Assembly: GCA_033032175.1 (NCBI GenBank)
Contig: CM065325.1
Span: 7,530,930-7,594,929 of the forward strand
Reading direction: 5' to 3'
Length of the DNA: 64,000 bases
Origin: Saturnia japonica
Lineage: Eukaryota > Arthropoda > Insecta > Lepidoptera > Saturniidae
Shown piece after piece: positions 20,210 to 31,395 of this stretch. The translations under genes and the position numbers were made by a program. The notes under the pieces were generated by a model, which saw nothing but the letters and a program-made list of their open reading frames with translations, was not told the DNA's origin and made no database searches. Position 1 is the first letter of the stretch. Each line of letters starts with the position of its first letter.

Positions 20210-20695
20210 TGGATCTCTCTACAAAGTTCTAATGGGTCTAGCCCGCATGTTATCCTGCATATACGATAATATTATGGTGAGTTCACTAATATTCACAGAT
20301 CATAGACACTGAAATATATTCCCCAAACTTCTCGATATAAAGACAAGGCATCATCTGATGAAAATTAATTGTAATTAAATTAATGTTCCTTCACCGAGTA
20401 TTAATATTGATATCACTTTAAACAACAATATTTTATTTACGAGAAAATATGATGCTAATAAAAGGGAAAGTAAATTAGCGTTCAATCTTATCAGTCCATT
20501 TTAATAGGGAGGGTGAACCACATCAATCAATCGCGAATGACGGGGAAAAAATTGAAAGACTCCCTGCAGATATTGTTGAAGGTATTCTCTATGTACAGTT
20601 TTCACGGTAGGTAAATTAATTATTATGACTAAGAAATGAACGAAAACTATTTACTTTAGGGTTGTCACTTTTAATTAAACTATGCCAGAGTGTTC
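20210..20695. other. Intergenic, no gene seen
   Basis: No recognised feature. Confidence 0.45.
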
Positions 20696-20714
20696 AATAA
20701 ATTCATTATACCTC

Positions 20715-20875
20715 TTCTTCTTCTTCGTACTTTTATCTCAAGTAAGTAGGGTTGGCACAACAGAACCCTCTCCCACTCTTCACTATCAAACATCTCATTA
20801 TTCATAACCTTATACACATAATTCCTCACACAATCCACTCATACCTTCCTCGGTCTTCCTCTACTCATGTATAAG
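20715..20875 (-). repeat. RTE-type dispersed repeat fragment
   Basis: Begins with a CTTCTTCTTCTTC run, then GTAGGGTTGGCACAACAG and CACTCATACCTTCCTCGGTC with TTCCTCTACTCATG. This layout is common in lepidopteran repeats. Family assignment is tentative. Confidence 0.35.
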
Positions 20876-20940
20876 GTATATTTTTTTATGGTAACCTCCA
20901 TCTCGGCACGAATTAAAAAGTTAACTTTGTCTTTTTTTGT

Positions 20941-21140
20941 CGTACCGTGAAACTGTGGAACCAAATCCCGAACTATGTATCCCTTCCGTCTTACGACATC
21001 GTATACTTCAAGGGCAACGTGAAGAGATTTATGCAGGTTGGCATGCCAGCGGCGACTGCCGATGGATTTCGATCTCTCTCGGTAGTCACCATTGTATTTG
21101 GATTGTACTGTGCTTACCATCAAAAACAGTACCGTCAATT
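20941..21140 (+). pseudogene. 3' terminal fragment of a jockey-like non-LTR retrotransposon
   Basis: The frame at 20941 reads RTVKLWNQIPNYVSLPSYDI then VYFKGNVKRFMQ. This is the pattern (R...LWN.LP ... YD...FK..V...L) found at the extreme C-terminus of many insect jockey/CR1 ORF2 proteins. It is a short, 5'-truncated relic ending in a run of TCTATC words. Confidence 0.5.
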
Positions 21141-21199
21141 TGCCGAGCTGCTATAAAATCTATCTATCCATCTTCATACTTAATACTATCGATCTATCT

Positions 21200-21445
21200 A
21201 TACATAATATAAAATGAAGTCGCTTCCAGCTGTTTGTCGCTATGTACGCTTAGATCTTTTAGACTACGCAACGGATTTTGCACTTTTGCACTAGCATTTA
21301 AAGATTTTGTTACGGAATACATTCCAATAAAGTTTTTGAATAGTAGAGAAAATTCGATAATTTGTAATCAAGTTGTCAAAAAATGATTTTTGGACGCTTA
21401 CATGGCTTACGCTGGCTAAACCTTACGAAATATATGAAAATAATG
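21200..21445 (+). repeat. AATGAAGTCGCTTCC-type repeat, forward copy
   Basis: Starts TATAAAATGAAGTCGCTTCC, continues with TACGCTTAGATCTTTTAGAC and CTACGCAACGGATTTT, and ends ACATGGCTTACGCTGGCTAA. The reverse complement of 39610-39880 matches end to end. Confidence 0.7.
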
Positions 21446-21748
21446 TTCTAATAAAAGTCTGCGATGGAATATGTCTATCTTCTAAGGTTAACTTACAGTA
21501 ACCATTTTATATTCAACATAATAAATAAAAATATTACGTTATTTGCGAAGCTATTTTCTCCAATTAAATGGTAATCTTTATACAGATAAATTTATTAGTT
21601 AGTTTGGGTATTTAATTAGATTAAAATAGTCTTTTACAGTTTTCCATTTAAATAAATACCGTAGACCATATCACGAAATCAAAATTACGAGCGATCTAAG
21701 AAATACCTCTCAGCAAAACTGGTTGCGTTCGGTTGGCCGGCACTACCC

Positions 21749-21840
21749 CCCCCCCCCCCACACCTATGTTGTATTGCAACATTAATCGGGCATAAAGCCA
21801 AACTCTGAGCTTGTACTGTTAATTTTATAGACAATTTGTA
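21749..21840 (-). repeat. Poly(C) run and SINE tail fragment
   Basis: About 13 consecutive C residues, then TTAATCGGGCATAAAGCCAA and ACTCTGAGC, equivalent to TTAATCGGGCTCAAAACCAA at ~32380 in the tRNA-headed SINE. Head region absent. Confidence 0.55.
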
Positions 21841-21849
21841 ATAAAAAAG

Positions 21850-22775
21850 AAAAACATCTTCAATGATTTTGAAAAGTTCCCTTATGTATGTATCTTCGAA
21901 GTCGAAACAGTTGAGGTAGATACCATATTTTTTTCCAAAACGGGCAGTTCGAGCAATTTACAATACGAGACCCTGCGAATCAATAAAGAACAAGTTCCAG
22001 GAATTTAGTATTTTAACTTTGCCCTTCCAATACATCCTGGATAACTTAATGTATGTTTGTAAACACTTAGACAAGCTAGATTTTGTCAAAGATCAGCACA
22101 ATGTTAATACTAGAAACAGAGATAAATTAGTCATAACGACTTTTAGACTTGGTAAGACTAATAAAAGTTTTTTGGTAATAGTGTTAGGTTTTATAACAAG
22201 ATCCCAAAGCACATTACTGATTAGTCGGATAACTAGTTCAAGGACTATGGTTTAACTGTCAAAAGGTTATTATAGCGTGGATTATTATATAAATAATGGT
22301 AATGTCTGGAAATGACTCTCTCTCTGTGCGTCCACTAAATTATTATTATTGTACCTAATATATTAACACTTGTATAGTTGAAAAAAAGGTAAACCCTATC
22401 GAGTTTCTAGCCGGTTCTTCTCGATTACTGGGATATTGTCCTAACTGGCAGAAGTGTATTTATATACATTCGAATTGAGTAACCTCCGTCTTTTTTTGAA
22501 GTCGCTTAATAAACCAAATAAAACTTTGCTCGACGCTAATTAAATTAAATTGTACAATTAAGAAAATCGTACAATGTTATATAATTAAATACTAATATTG
22601 TACACACACACACCCAACAAAGCTTACACATACACTCATAAAGTCGAAATTAATTGTATAATTATGTTTTCTTACTTTTTTCTATCGTATCGAAGTTACT
22701 TATTTTCACGGGGTGGGAGCTAAACCGAAAAAAATGACCAAGCCCGGTCGATCACTAAAAAAAAACAAACATATA
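21850..22775. other. Intergenic, no gene seen
   Basis: AT-rich; short (CA)n at ~22600-22613. The 78-codon frame at 22019-22255 has no recognisable feature. Confidence 0.45.
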
Positions 22776-22778
22776 ATA

Positions 22779-24071
22779 GGTCTTTACCTATGAAATTGCC
22801 GTTCTGCAGTACTGGCCATTTCAAATCAAAATAATTTTTGTTTGGCTAAGAATCCTAATTTCAAATTAATTTTATTTTAAAAACATGGAATTCTTTTTCC
22901 AAAAGTAGTCATTTGTTTATTGATTAGTGTTGTTACATTTTCATCGCATTTCAATCTTTTTTGTCATCATGGATACGTTAAAATTTCCAGTAATTATGGA
23001 ATATGAGTACCGTCGTGGCAGCAACGCGGCACAAGCGGCACGCAACATCAACGACGTTTACGGAGCTAACATTACAAACCAACGCACCACCTGTTATTGG
23101 TTTGCTCGTTTCCGTTCTGGGAATTTCGACCTGAAAAATGAACCTCGCGGTCGTCCGAAGACTTTGGTCGACAATGACGAATTAAAGGCGATTGTGGAAG
23201 CTGATGAACTGATGATACACAATCTACGGCTGAAATAGCAGCAGCTTTCGACGTTAGCGTCAAAACAATATTGGTCCATTTGCGTCAAATTGGCAAGGTA
23301 AAAAAGCTTGACAAATGGGTGCCCCACGAACTCAATGATCACCAGCGCGAATTACGCGTCGAGACGTGCCTTGCACTGCTCAACAGACACACAAATGAAG
23401 GAATTTTGAACCGCATTGTTACCTGCGATGAAAAATGGATTCTGTTTGATAACCGCAAGCGCTCAGCAAGTTGGTTGGATCCTGGTTCAGCATCTAAACA
23501 ATGCCCTAAACGAAAACTTACCCCTAGAAAAGTGATGGTCACTGTTTGGTGGTCTAGCGCCGGTGTGATTCATCACAGCTTCTTACCAAACGGGGTGAGC
23601 ATTACTGCAGATGTGTACTGTGCAGAACTGAACACAATGATGGAGAAGCTGGCACATCTCCAACCAGCATTGGTCAATCGCTCGTCTCCACTGCTCCTGC
23701 ACGACAACGCGCGACCTCATACTGCACAGCAGACGGTCTCCAAGTTGCAAGAACTGGGATTGGAAGTTCTCCGTCATCCGCCCTACTCACCAGACCTTGC
23801 GCCTACAGACTACTACTTTTTCCAGAATCTGGATAACTCCTTGGCGGGGAAAAAATTCAATCCCCGAGAGGCAGTACAAAATGCCTTTGAAGAATTTGTT
23901 GCCTCCCGTCCAGCTGATTTCTTTAAGAAGGGCATCAATAAACTGCCACTGCGCTGGCAAAGATGCATTGATTGCATGAGTGATTACTTCGATTAATACA
24001 AATAAAAAATACATGAAAAAAATTCGTTTAAATTTTTTCATACAAAACGGCAATTTCATAGGTAAAGGCCT
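22779..24071 (+). mobile_element. mariner element, ~1.29 kb
   Basis: Inverted repeats of 28 bp: left 22779-22806 (GGTCTTTACCTATGAAATTG...) and right 24043-24070, with two mismatches. TA lies at 22777-22778 on the left and TTA after the right end. Length and single transposase frame are standard for mariner. High end identity and one coding lesion point to a fairly recent insertion. Confidence 0.9.
22969..23996 (+). pseudogene. mariner transposase (D,D34D) with one frameshift
   Basis: From ATG 22969 (MDTLKFPVIMEYEYRRGSNA) the N-terminal helix-turn-helix half is open to ~23220, where a one-base change shifts the frame. The remainder (STAEIAAAFDVSVKTILVHL ... to TAA at 23994-23996) is open in the next frame. 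Mariner hallmarks are present: WVPHEL before the catalytic core, first Asp in VTCDEKWILFDN, second Asp in LLHDNARPHTAQ, and third Asp in PPYSPDLAPTDYYFF, 34 residues later. Total ~342 codons, normal for mariner. Inactive as it stands. Confidence 0.9.
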
Positions 24072-24189
24072 TAATATATATATAGGATTTTCAAAACTTT
24101 AACAGTTGTGAATTGAAGTGAAATTTGACATCAATTCTTTAAATATATTTAGAAGATTGTTCATGAAGCAGGTTTTTTTGCCGGTGTGT

Positions 24190-24780
24190 ATGGGAGGCAT
24201 AAGTATTCGTGCAACTATTGACGTGGCCTTGCCAGCGTTCCTGGCGTCCGCCTACAGTACAAATGACTTTATCAATAAAATTTTGCCCAAAGCTTAGAAT
24301 ATCCAGAGGTGTCTTTTATGAAGGAAGTCATGGACACATGGCTGTAACAAAGCCAACAACCTTTTTGCCGAGTTCCCTCTCATCGCAGATGTACTGAAAC
24401 AGGGCGCTCTGCGAGCTAGTACGAGGGAATCTTTTACAAACGTGCACTAGCTCTGCGGATCCCACCTGCATATTATCCCTCTGCTTATGGGAAACAGGCC
24501 TTAGGCTTCAGATACTTACATCTTCTAACATTGATGGAAACTTCGGCTTTCAGGATCGCGAGGTACCTCTGTTTGGGTGCGACTTGTTGTGCCCCTCACC
24601 ACTGTAAGTGCGGTGCTGCAGTAAATAGGTTCGGTCACCACGGCTTATCTTGCTTAAATAGTGCAGGTAGGATTTCGCGACATGCCGGCCTTAATGACGT
24701 CATTCGTCGGGCTTTTGTCAGCGCCAACATTGCGGATATTCTTGAACCAAATGGTCTCTTGCGTGACGATGTCAAACTTG
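24190..24780 (+). pseudogene. Fragment of a retroelement protein with a Cys/His motif
   Basis: The clearest frame is 24531-24770: AFRIARYLCLGATCCAP, HHCKCGAAVNRFGHHGLSC, SAGRISRHAGLNDVIRRAF, ANIADILEPNGLLRDD. This CxCG...GxHGLxC block followed by RHxxLNxIIRRA and EPxGL occurs in invertebrate reverse-transcriptase-type polyproteins between the polymerase and an endonuclease-like end. Upstream (24200-24530) similar matter is broken by stops in several frames. The match ends abruptly after LLRDD, so the rest is missing. Family name uncertain. Confidence 0.5.
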
Positions 24781-24784
24781 TACT

Positions 24785-25240
24785 TATTTATAGTTTATTT
24801 ATCTCTTTAGTAGGATTGTAAATTTTAATCAAACAATGAAATATTTTATCAAAATAAAAGTTCTATAATATGTATAACGATTAAGTTGATTGAAAAATGA
24901 TTTAAATATAAAATAGGATTTGTAAAGATATTTATTGATGATCTTTCTTTAAAACTGTTCGGTGTTTTCTTCAGTAATGTAATGTTACCTAATTATTTTG
25001 GCGAATATGGCTATACAATTACGGAGCACTCGGTGCGGGAGCCCGACTCGAACTTGGCCGATATTTTATATAGATTACACAACTGGAAGTTTTTCAAGTG
25101 TGAGATGTGTTAAGATAAAATAAATATCAGATAGTTTATTCAGAGTGACTCACTACATAAAAACAAACTGTCACGAGGAATGTATGATACTTTATTTATT
25201 ACAAACAAATACCATATCTGGTCGCTATGTGCCTATCGTA
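24785..25240. other. Intergenic, no gene seen
   Basis: AT-rich. 25015-25060 has TTACGGAGCACTCGGTGCGG and GAGCCCGACTCGAACTTGG, which may be a SINE or tRNA-like scrap but is too short to call. Confidence 0.4.
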
Positions 25241-25244
25241 AAAT

Positions 25245-25775
25245 TTCCTAATACTTATCTATCTATATTAATAAATCTGTAGTCATGTCTGTACATGTAA
25301 TATTTTTTACAAATTTCCGGATAGACATATTATATAAAATACGCTGATCACGAATATGCCCTTGATTTCTTTTTGTGTCTGTCTGTTTGTATGGCCTGAT
25401 TTAACTCAATAACGGCTTGACCGATTCTTATGAAATTTTATACACGGGCAGCTAATGTCATAGGTCAATAGATAGTCCATAAGAATTTTCAATAAAACTT
25501 TTATAAATAATTTAAAAAAATACAATTTCGATGGAAAAAACTAAAAAAAAAACCATCTATTGTCATTCGATTTTGATTGAATTTTGTAGACGGGAAGCAT
25601 ACACCATTCCATAATTTATAAGCTATAAAAATCGTCAACAGTATTGATATTGAGAATATAAGTAATTTTGTACATGGGAAGTATAATAATACTATGTAAT
25701 TTCTCAATTGATAGTTATTTGAATTGTCAATAATATGAGCAAAGATAGCGGACACACCGCTAGTACTAGTTATCT
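25245..25775 (-). repeat. Repeat family B (internal ~100-bp repeats), copy 1
   Basis: Starts TATTAATAAATCTGTAGTCA and ends at GACACACCGCTAGTACTAG (reverse of an ACTAGCGGTG start). The middle repeats a unit of 'gATTxTGATGAAATTTTGTA...GGGAAGxATA...CAATTGATAGxCTATAAGAAT...' three times (around 25405-25490, 25560-25640, 25660-25740). The same build is seen at 29265-29965, 46362-46545 and 59695-60125. Confidence 0.65.
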
Positions 25776-25779
25776 ATAT

Positions 25780-26605
25780 AAATAAAAATATTAATGTTTA
25801 TTTGTTCAAAATCTTATATCTCCGAAAGTTCTTCACCGATTGCTTTAACAATATCTGACACAATGTTGCATTCGAATACACCCTTGTTTTATATAATATT
25901 TGAAAAAAAAAAACACCCACCCACAGTTACGCATGACCGGATACTGCTGCTTATAAATACAAATATTCAATATGCAGTCAAAATGACCGTATTGTAGTAT
26001 ATAATATCTCAGATAGAAGAAAAAGAAAGTCTGTGTATATTTTTTTTTTGTTCACCATGAGAAAAAACATTGATTATACTCTTGCAAAGAAAAACTGAAG
26101 GTCATTTAAAATTAGCATTCACATAAAGATATAATACATGTAACAAATTGTATAAGGTTCAATTGATAGTTAAAGAACAGAAAGAGTGGAAATTAACAGA
26201 AATATTTTTTTAGATTGTATTATTTATAATTTCATCTCAGATTACAGACTCATTTCTACTCATATTTATTTGTTTCATACAGAAAATACATTTTCAACGT
26301 ATACGTAATAATATGACAGTTTTACAAGTAAGTTTAGATTGCCTCTTTCAAATACATATAATATATATGTAAAATGAACGTACACATATATACGCACACA
26401 CTTAGTAATTCAAATATCATTCTGCGTTATAAAAGGCAACTCAAATGTTTAATTAATCAATTGTAAAAAAATATAACATTGATAAATTATGCATTTATAG
26501 TGGAATAAACGTTTCTGGTCACCTGAATGTTGGTGCTATTATCTACGACATACTCCTACTAATAATATGTATCTAATACCGTGCACCTATTTTGTTTTGT
26601 TAATT
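25780..26605. other. Intergenic, no gene seen
   Basis: AT-rich; short frames only. Confidence 0.45.
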
Positions 26606-26609
26606 CCAG

Positions 26610-26742
26610 TAAAATGTATTATTATAGTAAAGGACAATACCTCGGTCAACGAATAAGCTTTGCTATACAACGAGGTAATGTGGTCAGCCTTCTTTGTACT
26701 CTTCCTTCTGACGGTGATTTGGTTCGCATCCAATACTTATAG
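26610..26742 (+). CDS. Candidate terminal coding exon, unrecognised
   Basis: A strong 3' splice site (TTTTGTTTTGTTAATTCCAG, ending 26609) opens a frame that reads MYYYSKGQYLGQRISFAIQR then GNVVSLLCTLPSDGDLVRIQ and YL, with TAG at 26740-26742. Composition looks protein-like and the codons are G+C-richer than their flanks. An overlapping frame from ATG 26678 begins MWSAFFVLFLLTVIWFAS, which resembles a signal peptide, so the true reading frame is not certain. I do not recognise either protein. Upstream exons were not found. Confidence 0.25.
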
Positions 26743-26867
26743 TAATTTTATAAAAACAACCTTAAGTTTAGTTCGAATACGAATTTCGGCCTGCTTCCTT
26801 TGTAATCATTTTTTTTTCAGTTTCATTAAAATAAGTTCCTAGTTGTTATGAGTTGTTGCAGAGCTAA

Positions 26868-27572
26868 GAAAGCGGTAGTATTATAAAAGTCAAAACTGTT
26901 AAATACGTTGAATCCCCGGTAGCGGCACGGAGAACGTACTGCACTATGCGTTGCGACGTTTTTCCAAAGAAACGGGATGTTTCACACAGTAATGAAATAT
27001 TTTATTGCACACCGAACAAAGGCGTCACGAATACCAGCGGAGACGTAACACAACATTGTACTCAGATTTTTATTAATTCGCAAGTGCAAACGAGGTTTCG
27101 TATAAGATTTATATCATGTATTATAGAACGTGACAAGAAAACATATTGAAAAACTTGTAATACACGGTGTAATTGCATTTCTTAGTATTTGTCGGGAATT
27201 ACCTACCGCCTATCTACTGCAACTGGTTGAAAATCGGTCGCCGAGTTGCTATCGAAATGTTCCAGCAGGATAATATTGACACGATTAAAAGATATTTACA
27301 TTCCATGGTTAGTTCTGCTGACTGCAATCTACCAACGAATCTACAAAAGACCTTCGTTATTTAGGTTTTTTTTTAATTTTTTCTTTCATTCATTTAATTC
27401 TTCTCTGGATTTCTTTTTCCTTATGTGTTTTTAATGTTATCTCATTTCTTTCTGTAGTTAAGTACTCGGTAAAATCATATTCTAAATTATTATTTTTCAG
27501 GCGCCGTATTTCTCTACAGTATATCAAAGTAAGAACGTTGCTAACGTGACAAAAACAACGTTAAGTTGGTAA
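26868..27572 (+). CDS. Candidate multi-exon gene, uncertain model
   Basis: Three segments can be joined in phase. 26868-27117 (from an upstream stop) includes KTVKYVESPVAARRTYCTMR and CDVFPKKRDVSHSNEIFYC. A 68-base intron 27118-27185 (GTATTA...TTTCTTAG) follows. 27186-27307 gives FVGNYLPPIYCNWLKIGRRV then AIEMFQQDNIDTIKRYLHSM, ending at a GTTAGT donor. 27501-27572, after TTATTTTTCAG, gives APYFSTVYQSKNVANVTKTT and a stop. The first in-frame ATG is 26946, giving 121 residues. Several cysteines are present and no domain is recognised. Competing frames in 27186-27270 are also open, so this may be chance. Confidence 0.25.
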
Positions 27573-27579
27573 TTTCTTT

Positions 27580-28100
27580 AGTTCTACCACACTTGACTTT
27601 AAGACAGTCAGACTCTGTAATTTAGCCACAGTTTGATTCAACGTTGCTTTATGGGAAATTACAATTTTACAATATTCTATAATTTAATTGAAACGCTTGA
27701 TCCGGTACAGTATTTGCAGATAGGCTGCGGTTGGCGGTCGAGAGCGCGCGGCATCATGCTAATGTAAATCTCAATCATTTCGTTTGAATTGATAATAGCA
27801 TAACCTAAAATCTACTGTTTAATGGTTCAGACTTATTTCATTTCCATCCTCATAAACAACTTAATTTCGAATTATTAAATGTATAGTGCTGCAAATACAT
27901 TTTTTTTTTCTCCAAATTTCGTGATATACATATATTATAAAGAACACTGATTACTGTCTAAATGTGTTTTATAACAATATGTGTGTTGTGTAACAATTGT
28001 TAGCTATTAATTTTATAATAGTAATATTACAATAAATAAAAAAAAAAATATAACCACTTTTAACACAATTTTATAATAATAATAGCAATAATTTAAAAAA
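27580..28100. other. Intergenic, no gene seen
   Basis: A G+C-richer 60-bp patch (27705-27765, GGCTGCGGTTGGCGGTCGAG) stands out; otherwise AT-rich. Confidence 0.4.
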
Positions 28101-28101
28101 A

Positions 28102-28750
28102 TCCATACTAATGTACTATATACTAATATTATAAATGCGAAAATAACTCTGCCTGTCTGTCTGTTACGTTTTCACGCCTAGACCGCTGAACAAAACTTTT
28201 ATGAATTTTAGTATGGAGATAGATTGGACCTTAGGAAAGGACATAGGGTACTTTTTGTAGCGAAATTAAAACTTTAAGGGTGGAAAGTAAAGGATGATAG
28301 TTTATAAATGAACAAAGGAATAAGGAACAAGGAACACCAACGCGCATGCGCGGTAATGTCGGTTGCCACGGCAACTGGTTGTTGATTTATTGACATTGTT
28401 ATTTATGAAATGTATGTATTGTATTTCTAATACTTACATAAGAAATTATAGTCCAGTATTCTTTTTAAGATTGGCTGAAGTGTTTTTAAACTTTTTAAAT
28501 AGGCAAATCGGCATAATTACTGTTTTATTGAAATGTGATTTGTGTGTCCTGTAGACCGCGGCTCGCGGGAGTTTTTATTTATATTGTAAGCGATATACCT
28601 ATTGTAAATTATCTGGATTATACAGTTTTGCTCTAAGTTAATTATTTCATTGTGATAATCCATATGTAGTGAAAATAAAACTAGAGTGAAAGTTTCTATT
28701 AAGAAACCATCATGTCTCAGATTAGGTTTATGAAATTCATATTTATGCTT
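28102..28750 (+). repeat. Repeat family A (ATAAATGCGAAAGTAACTC), forward copy
   Basis: Starts ACTAATATTATAAATGCGAA, with TCTGCCTGTCTGTCTGTTAC, then a central GCGCATGCGCGG, GGCATAATTACTGTTTTATT, GACCGCGGCTCGCGGGAG and TATACCTATTGTAAATTATC; it ends near ACCATCATGTCTCAGATTAG. Reverse copies at 41880-42690 and 46550-47230 match nearly end to end. No coding frame is shared, so the element is probably non-autonomous. Confidence 0.75.
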
Positions 28751-28915
28751 TTGGTAAGAAAGAAATAAAAGTAGTTTCACGTTTATCAAAAAACCTTGCC
28801 GCAGGTCTGTACAATAAGGGATGAATTTAATTATTTTTGAAGTTTTATTGGGACTGCTAATGCGTTGGATTCATATTGGCATATAATGATAATACCATAC
28901 ACACTATAATAAACC
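28750..28915. other. Short spacer, no feature seen
   Basis: No recognised feature. Confidence 0.4.
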
Positions 28916-28917
28916 CA

Positions 28918-29210
28918 TGTATGATTTTCTTTTGGTTTGTTGTGTTCCGAAATCAGCCGGTGCATATGTAATTTTAGCGGAAGTGAGGAACAGAGTGTAA
29001 AGTTCCTGATCCGCCATAGAAAAGGGAGGATCCTCCGACCAGACGGGAGTTATGTCTGTCGGGCAGCTACCCAACGGTTGTTGTCGGTTTCTTGTATATA
29101 TACTCAATTGTTCGGTTAATTTCAATATCGCGATGTAGGATGTCAGTTGTGGCAGAGATGTCGCTATGTGTAGGATGCGTCAGTTGTTGCGAGAGATGTC
29201 GCTACATATC
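28918..29210. repeat. LTR-like or composite repeat, copy 1
   Basis: Begins ATGATTTTCTTTTGGTTTGT then TGTGTTCCGAAATCAGCCGG and ends GCGAGAGATGTCGCTACAT. The reverse complement of 41330-41505 has the same two end blocks with a different middle. The ends TGTTGTGTTCC...GTCGCTACA have the TG...CA form of an LTR, but no target duplication is visible. Near the right end a ~43-bp unit (GTAGGATGxxTCAGTTGTxG then AGAGATGTCGCTA) occurs twice in tandem. Confidence 0.4.
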
Positions 29211-29264
29211 TCCCCTCCGAAACCGGAGGTCGATAGCAGGTTGAGTTGTCCATACACCCGAATA

Positions 29265-29965
29265 TAGCATAACAATTTTTTTGTTTGTATGTTCAGATTA
29301 AACTGAAAAATGGCTTGACTAATTCTCACGAAACTTATGTGATCGTTGGTCAATTGATAGGCTATAAGAAATTTCAATGATAATTTTAGAAGAAGTAAAA
29401 AAATCCAGTAAAATTTTTTTTGTTTAATCTTAACCTATTTTGATAAAAACTATCTTAATACATCTGTAGTTCTATCTGTACATTTCTGAAAGGTATATAT
29501 ACTATATGAACGATACTGATGGCGAATATGCCATTATTATTTTTTGTCTTAATCGATTTTGATGAAATTTTGTACTCAAGAAGTATAAGTAATTACTTAA
29601 TTAATTAATGGGCTATAAGAATTGTCAATATTACTTCTAGAAATCGTAAAAAAAATTAAAATATTTAATTATCATGAATTCTCAACTAATTCTGATCGCA
29701 TTTTGTAGACAGGAAGCATACATATAGTATGGGAGACTTTAAGAATCTTTAATAATACATTAGAAGTTGTAGAATGGAATAATAATGTTCAACCGATTTT
29801 GATGGAAATTGTACACGGGAAATACACGCCATTACTCAATTGATACAGCAGAATACGAATTATCAACAATATGGGTAAAAATAATATTACGGGATGAAAT
29901 AACTACTGTGTAACTAAAACCGCGTGCGGAGCCACGGGCACACCGCTATTATACATATAAAGTTA
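29265..29965 (-). repeat. Repeat family B, copy 2 (possibly two fragments)
   Basis: 29265-29440 is one partial unit. 29455-29965 starts AATACATCTGTAGTTCTATC, contains three to four ATTxTGATxxxATTxTGTA units and ends GGAGCCACGGGCACACCGCT, the reverse of the family's start. Confidence 0.65.
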
Positions 29966-30150
29966 TAGTTATTAATTGTACTTTTAGATAAAATGCTCAC
30001 TTAGTTTTTAGTATGTAGCTGCATCTGTGAATGTTTTTTTTAAATGGCAATTTTTAATGTTCTATTATAATAGCACCCACGTTATAAAAAAGGTGTGGAC
30101 CACGAGCCTACATAATTGTGATTTTATTAAGAAAGTGTTTTATGTCCGGA
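29966..30150. other. Spacer, no feature seen
   Basis: AT-rich. Confidence 0.4.
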
Positions 30151-30480
30151 TTTTAGTTAAAAATGGTTTAATTGATTTTTATGAAATTTTGTACGCGGGA
30201 AGTATAATACATGTAATTTCTCAATTGATAGGCTGTTACAATTAAATTATCAATAATACTAGAATAGTAAAAATATTAATAAAAAAAAATAGCTATTTTA
30301 TTTGTTCTTCAGGGATTTCGATGTAATTTTGTATTTTGTAATGTCATTCCGTAGATGTTTTAAGGGTATATTCGTGATCAATGTCCTTTCTTTAGTATGT
30401 TAATCGGGAAGTTTGGAAATAATATTACATATACAGACATAACTACAGATGTATTAATATAGATAATATTTATCGATAGT
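30150..30480. repeat. Repeat family B fragments
   Basis: AATTGATTTTTATGAAATTT, GCGGGAAGTATAATACATG and TCAATTGATAGGCTG are a family B unit. Then GGTATATTCGTGATCAATGT and ATACAGACATAACTACAGAT form the far end, in plus orientation as at 60070-60110. Confidence 0.55.
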
Positions 30481-30489
30481 AATTTTAGA

Positions 30490-31045
30490 AATGATAAAAT
30501 ACGAGTAATAATAAAAATACTCGAAATAAATAAGTGCGAAAAGATAGTGATACTGTAAAGTTTATCCTAAAATTTGAGACAATAATATACATTATTTGGT
30601 TTTCATTTTTAACACCTCAAATTTGAGATAGATATTCATTTATGGACGCCTAAAATTCTGTTATTTTCCTTCTATACTTAACCTATTAAGTGATTCCATC
30701 TGATGTAGAATATTATCATATTATTTATTCATGTACTAATGCATTATAATACCTACATTATTATTGCATAAAATATTCAGCTGCATTTCGTTATCTTTGC
30801 TACGTACAAAGTAATCTTTTCAACAAAATAAGAAATCCGTTGTCGTCGGGGGTCTCGGAATTGAATATTTCGTAGGGTTCGTTTACTCCGAATCTAGTAA
30901 ACGAGATGACCGCGCCTCATTGAGTGCCGACTCGATAACCGGCAACAATTGTGGCCTTAGGGATTACCTATTCGTTTCGTTAGCTCCCGTTCGTTTCTAA
31001 TCTATTTATGGATATTACAATGAATTATATCTAATAAATAATAAT
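30490..31045. other. Intergenic, no gene seen
   Basis: 30840-30990 is a G+C-richer patch (GGGGGTCTCGGAATTG, CGCGCCTCATTGAGTGCC) of unknown nature. Confidence 0.4.
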
Positions 31046-31047
31046 AA

Positions 31048-31275
31048 TAAATATGAGGACACAATTTACACTTGGCCATTTAATTGCAAACTAAACAAAG
31101 CTTGTATTATGGTAACTAAACAGCTGATAAATTTACATATATAGATATTTAACACCCAGACACATAACTGACAATTGTGCTTATCACACAAAAGTCAGTC
31201 GTGTGAGGGAATCGAACCCGCGACCTCTTGGCTCAATAGTAAGGCTTACTACAACTGTGCCGCGAGACCTGTAAT
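31048..31275 (-). repeat. tRNA-headed SINE, family 1, complete copy
   Basis: On the minus strand it opens CAGGTCTCGCGGCACAGTTG, has AGTAAGCCTTACTATTGAGC (box A region) and GCGGGTTCGATTCCC (box B of a Pol III promoter). It then runs through CAATTGTCAGTTATGTGTCT and ends in the tail with AAGCTTTGTTTAGTTTGCAA then TTAAATGGCCA. Head 43020-43160 and tail 43545-43615 form a second copy; 37120-37270 is a third, partial one. Confidence 0.8.
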
Positions 31276-31284
31276 AATAATATT

Positions 31285-31395
31285 TAAAAGTTCAAGAGAT
31301 TGAACGCACTAATCTTTGGAACTACCTCTTTAATTATTTTTACATTTTATAGCCTTTAACCGAAGAAGGTAACTTACTTATACTTATAGATTCAC
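31285..31395 (+). repeat. GCGCTAATCTC-type repeat fragment
   Basis: AAGAGATTGAACGCACTAAT then CTTTGGAACTAC and CATTTTATAGCCTTTAACCG match the family at 60525 and 61555. Confidence 0.5.

Noticed and set aside
20839..21138. 99-codon minus frame as a gene
   Set aside because: Overlaps a jockey-like C-terminal relic on the plus strand and a repeat to its left.
23339..24059. Minus-strand frames across the mariner
   Set aside because: Antisense shadows of the mariner transposase.
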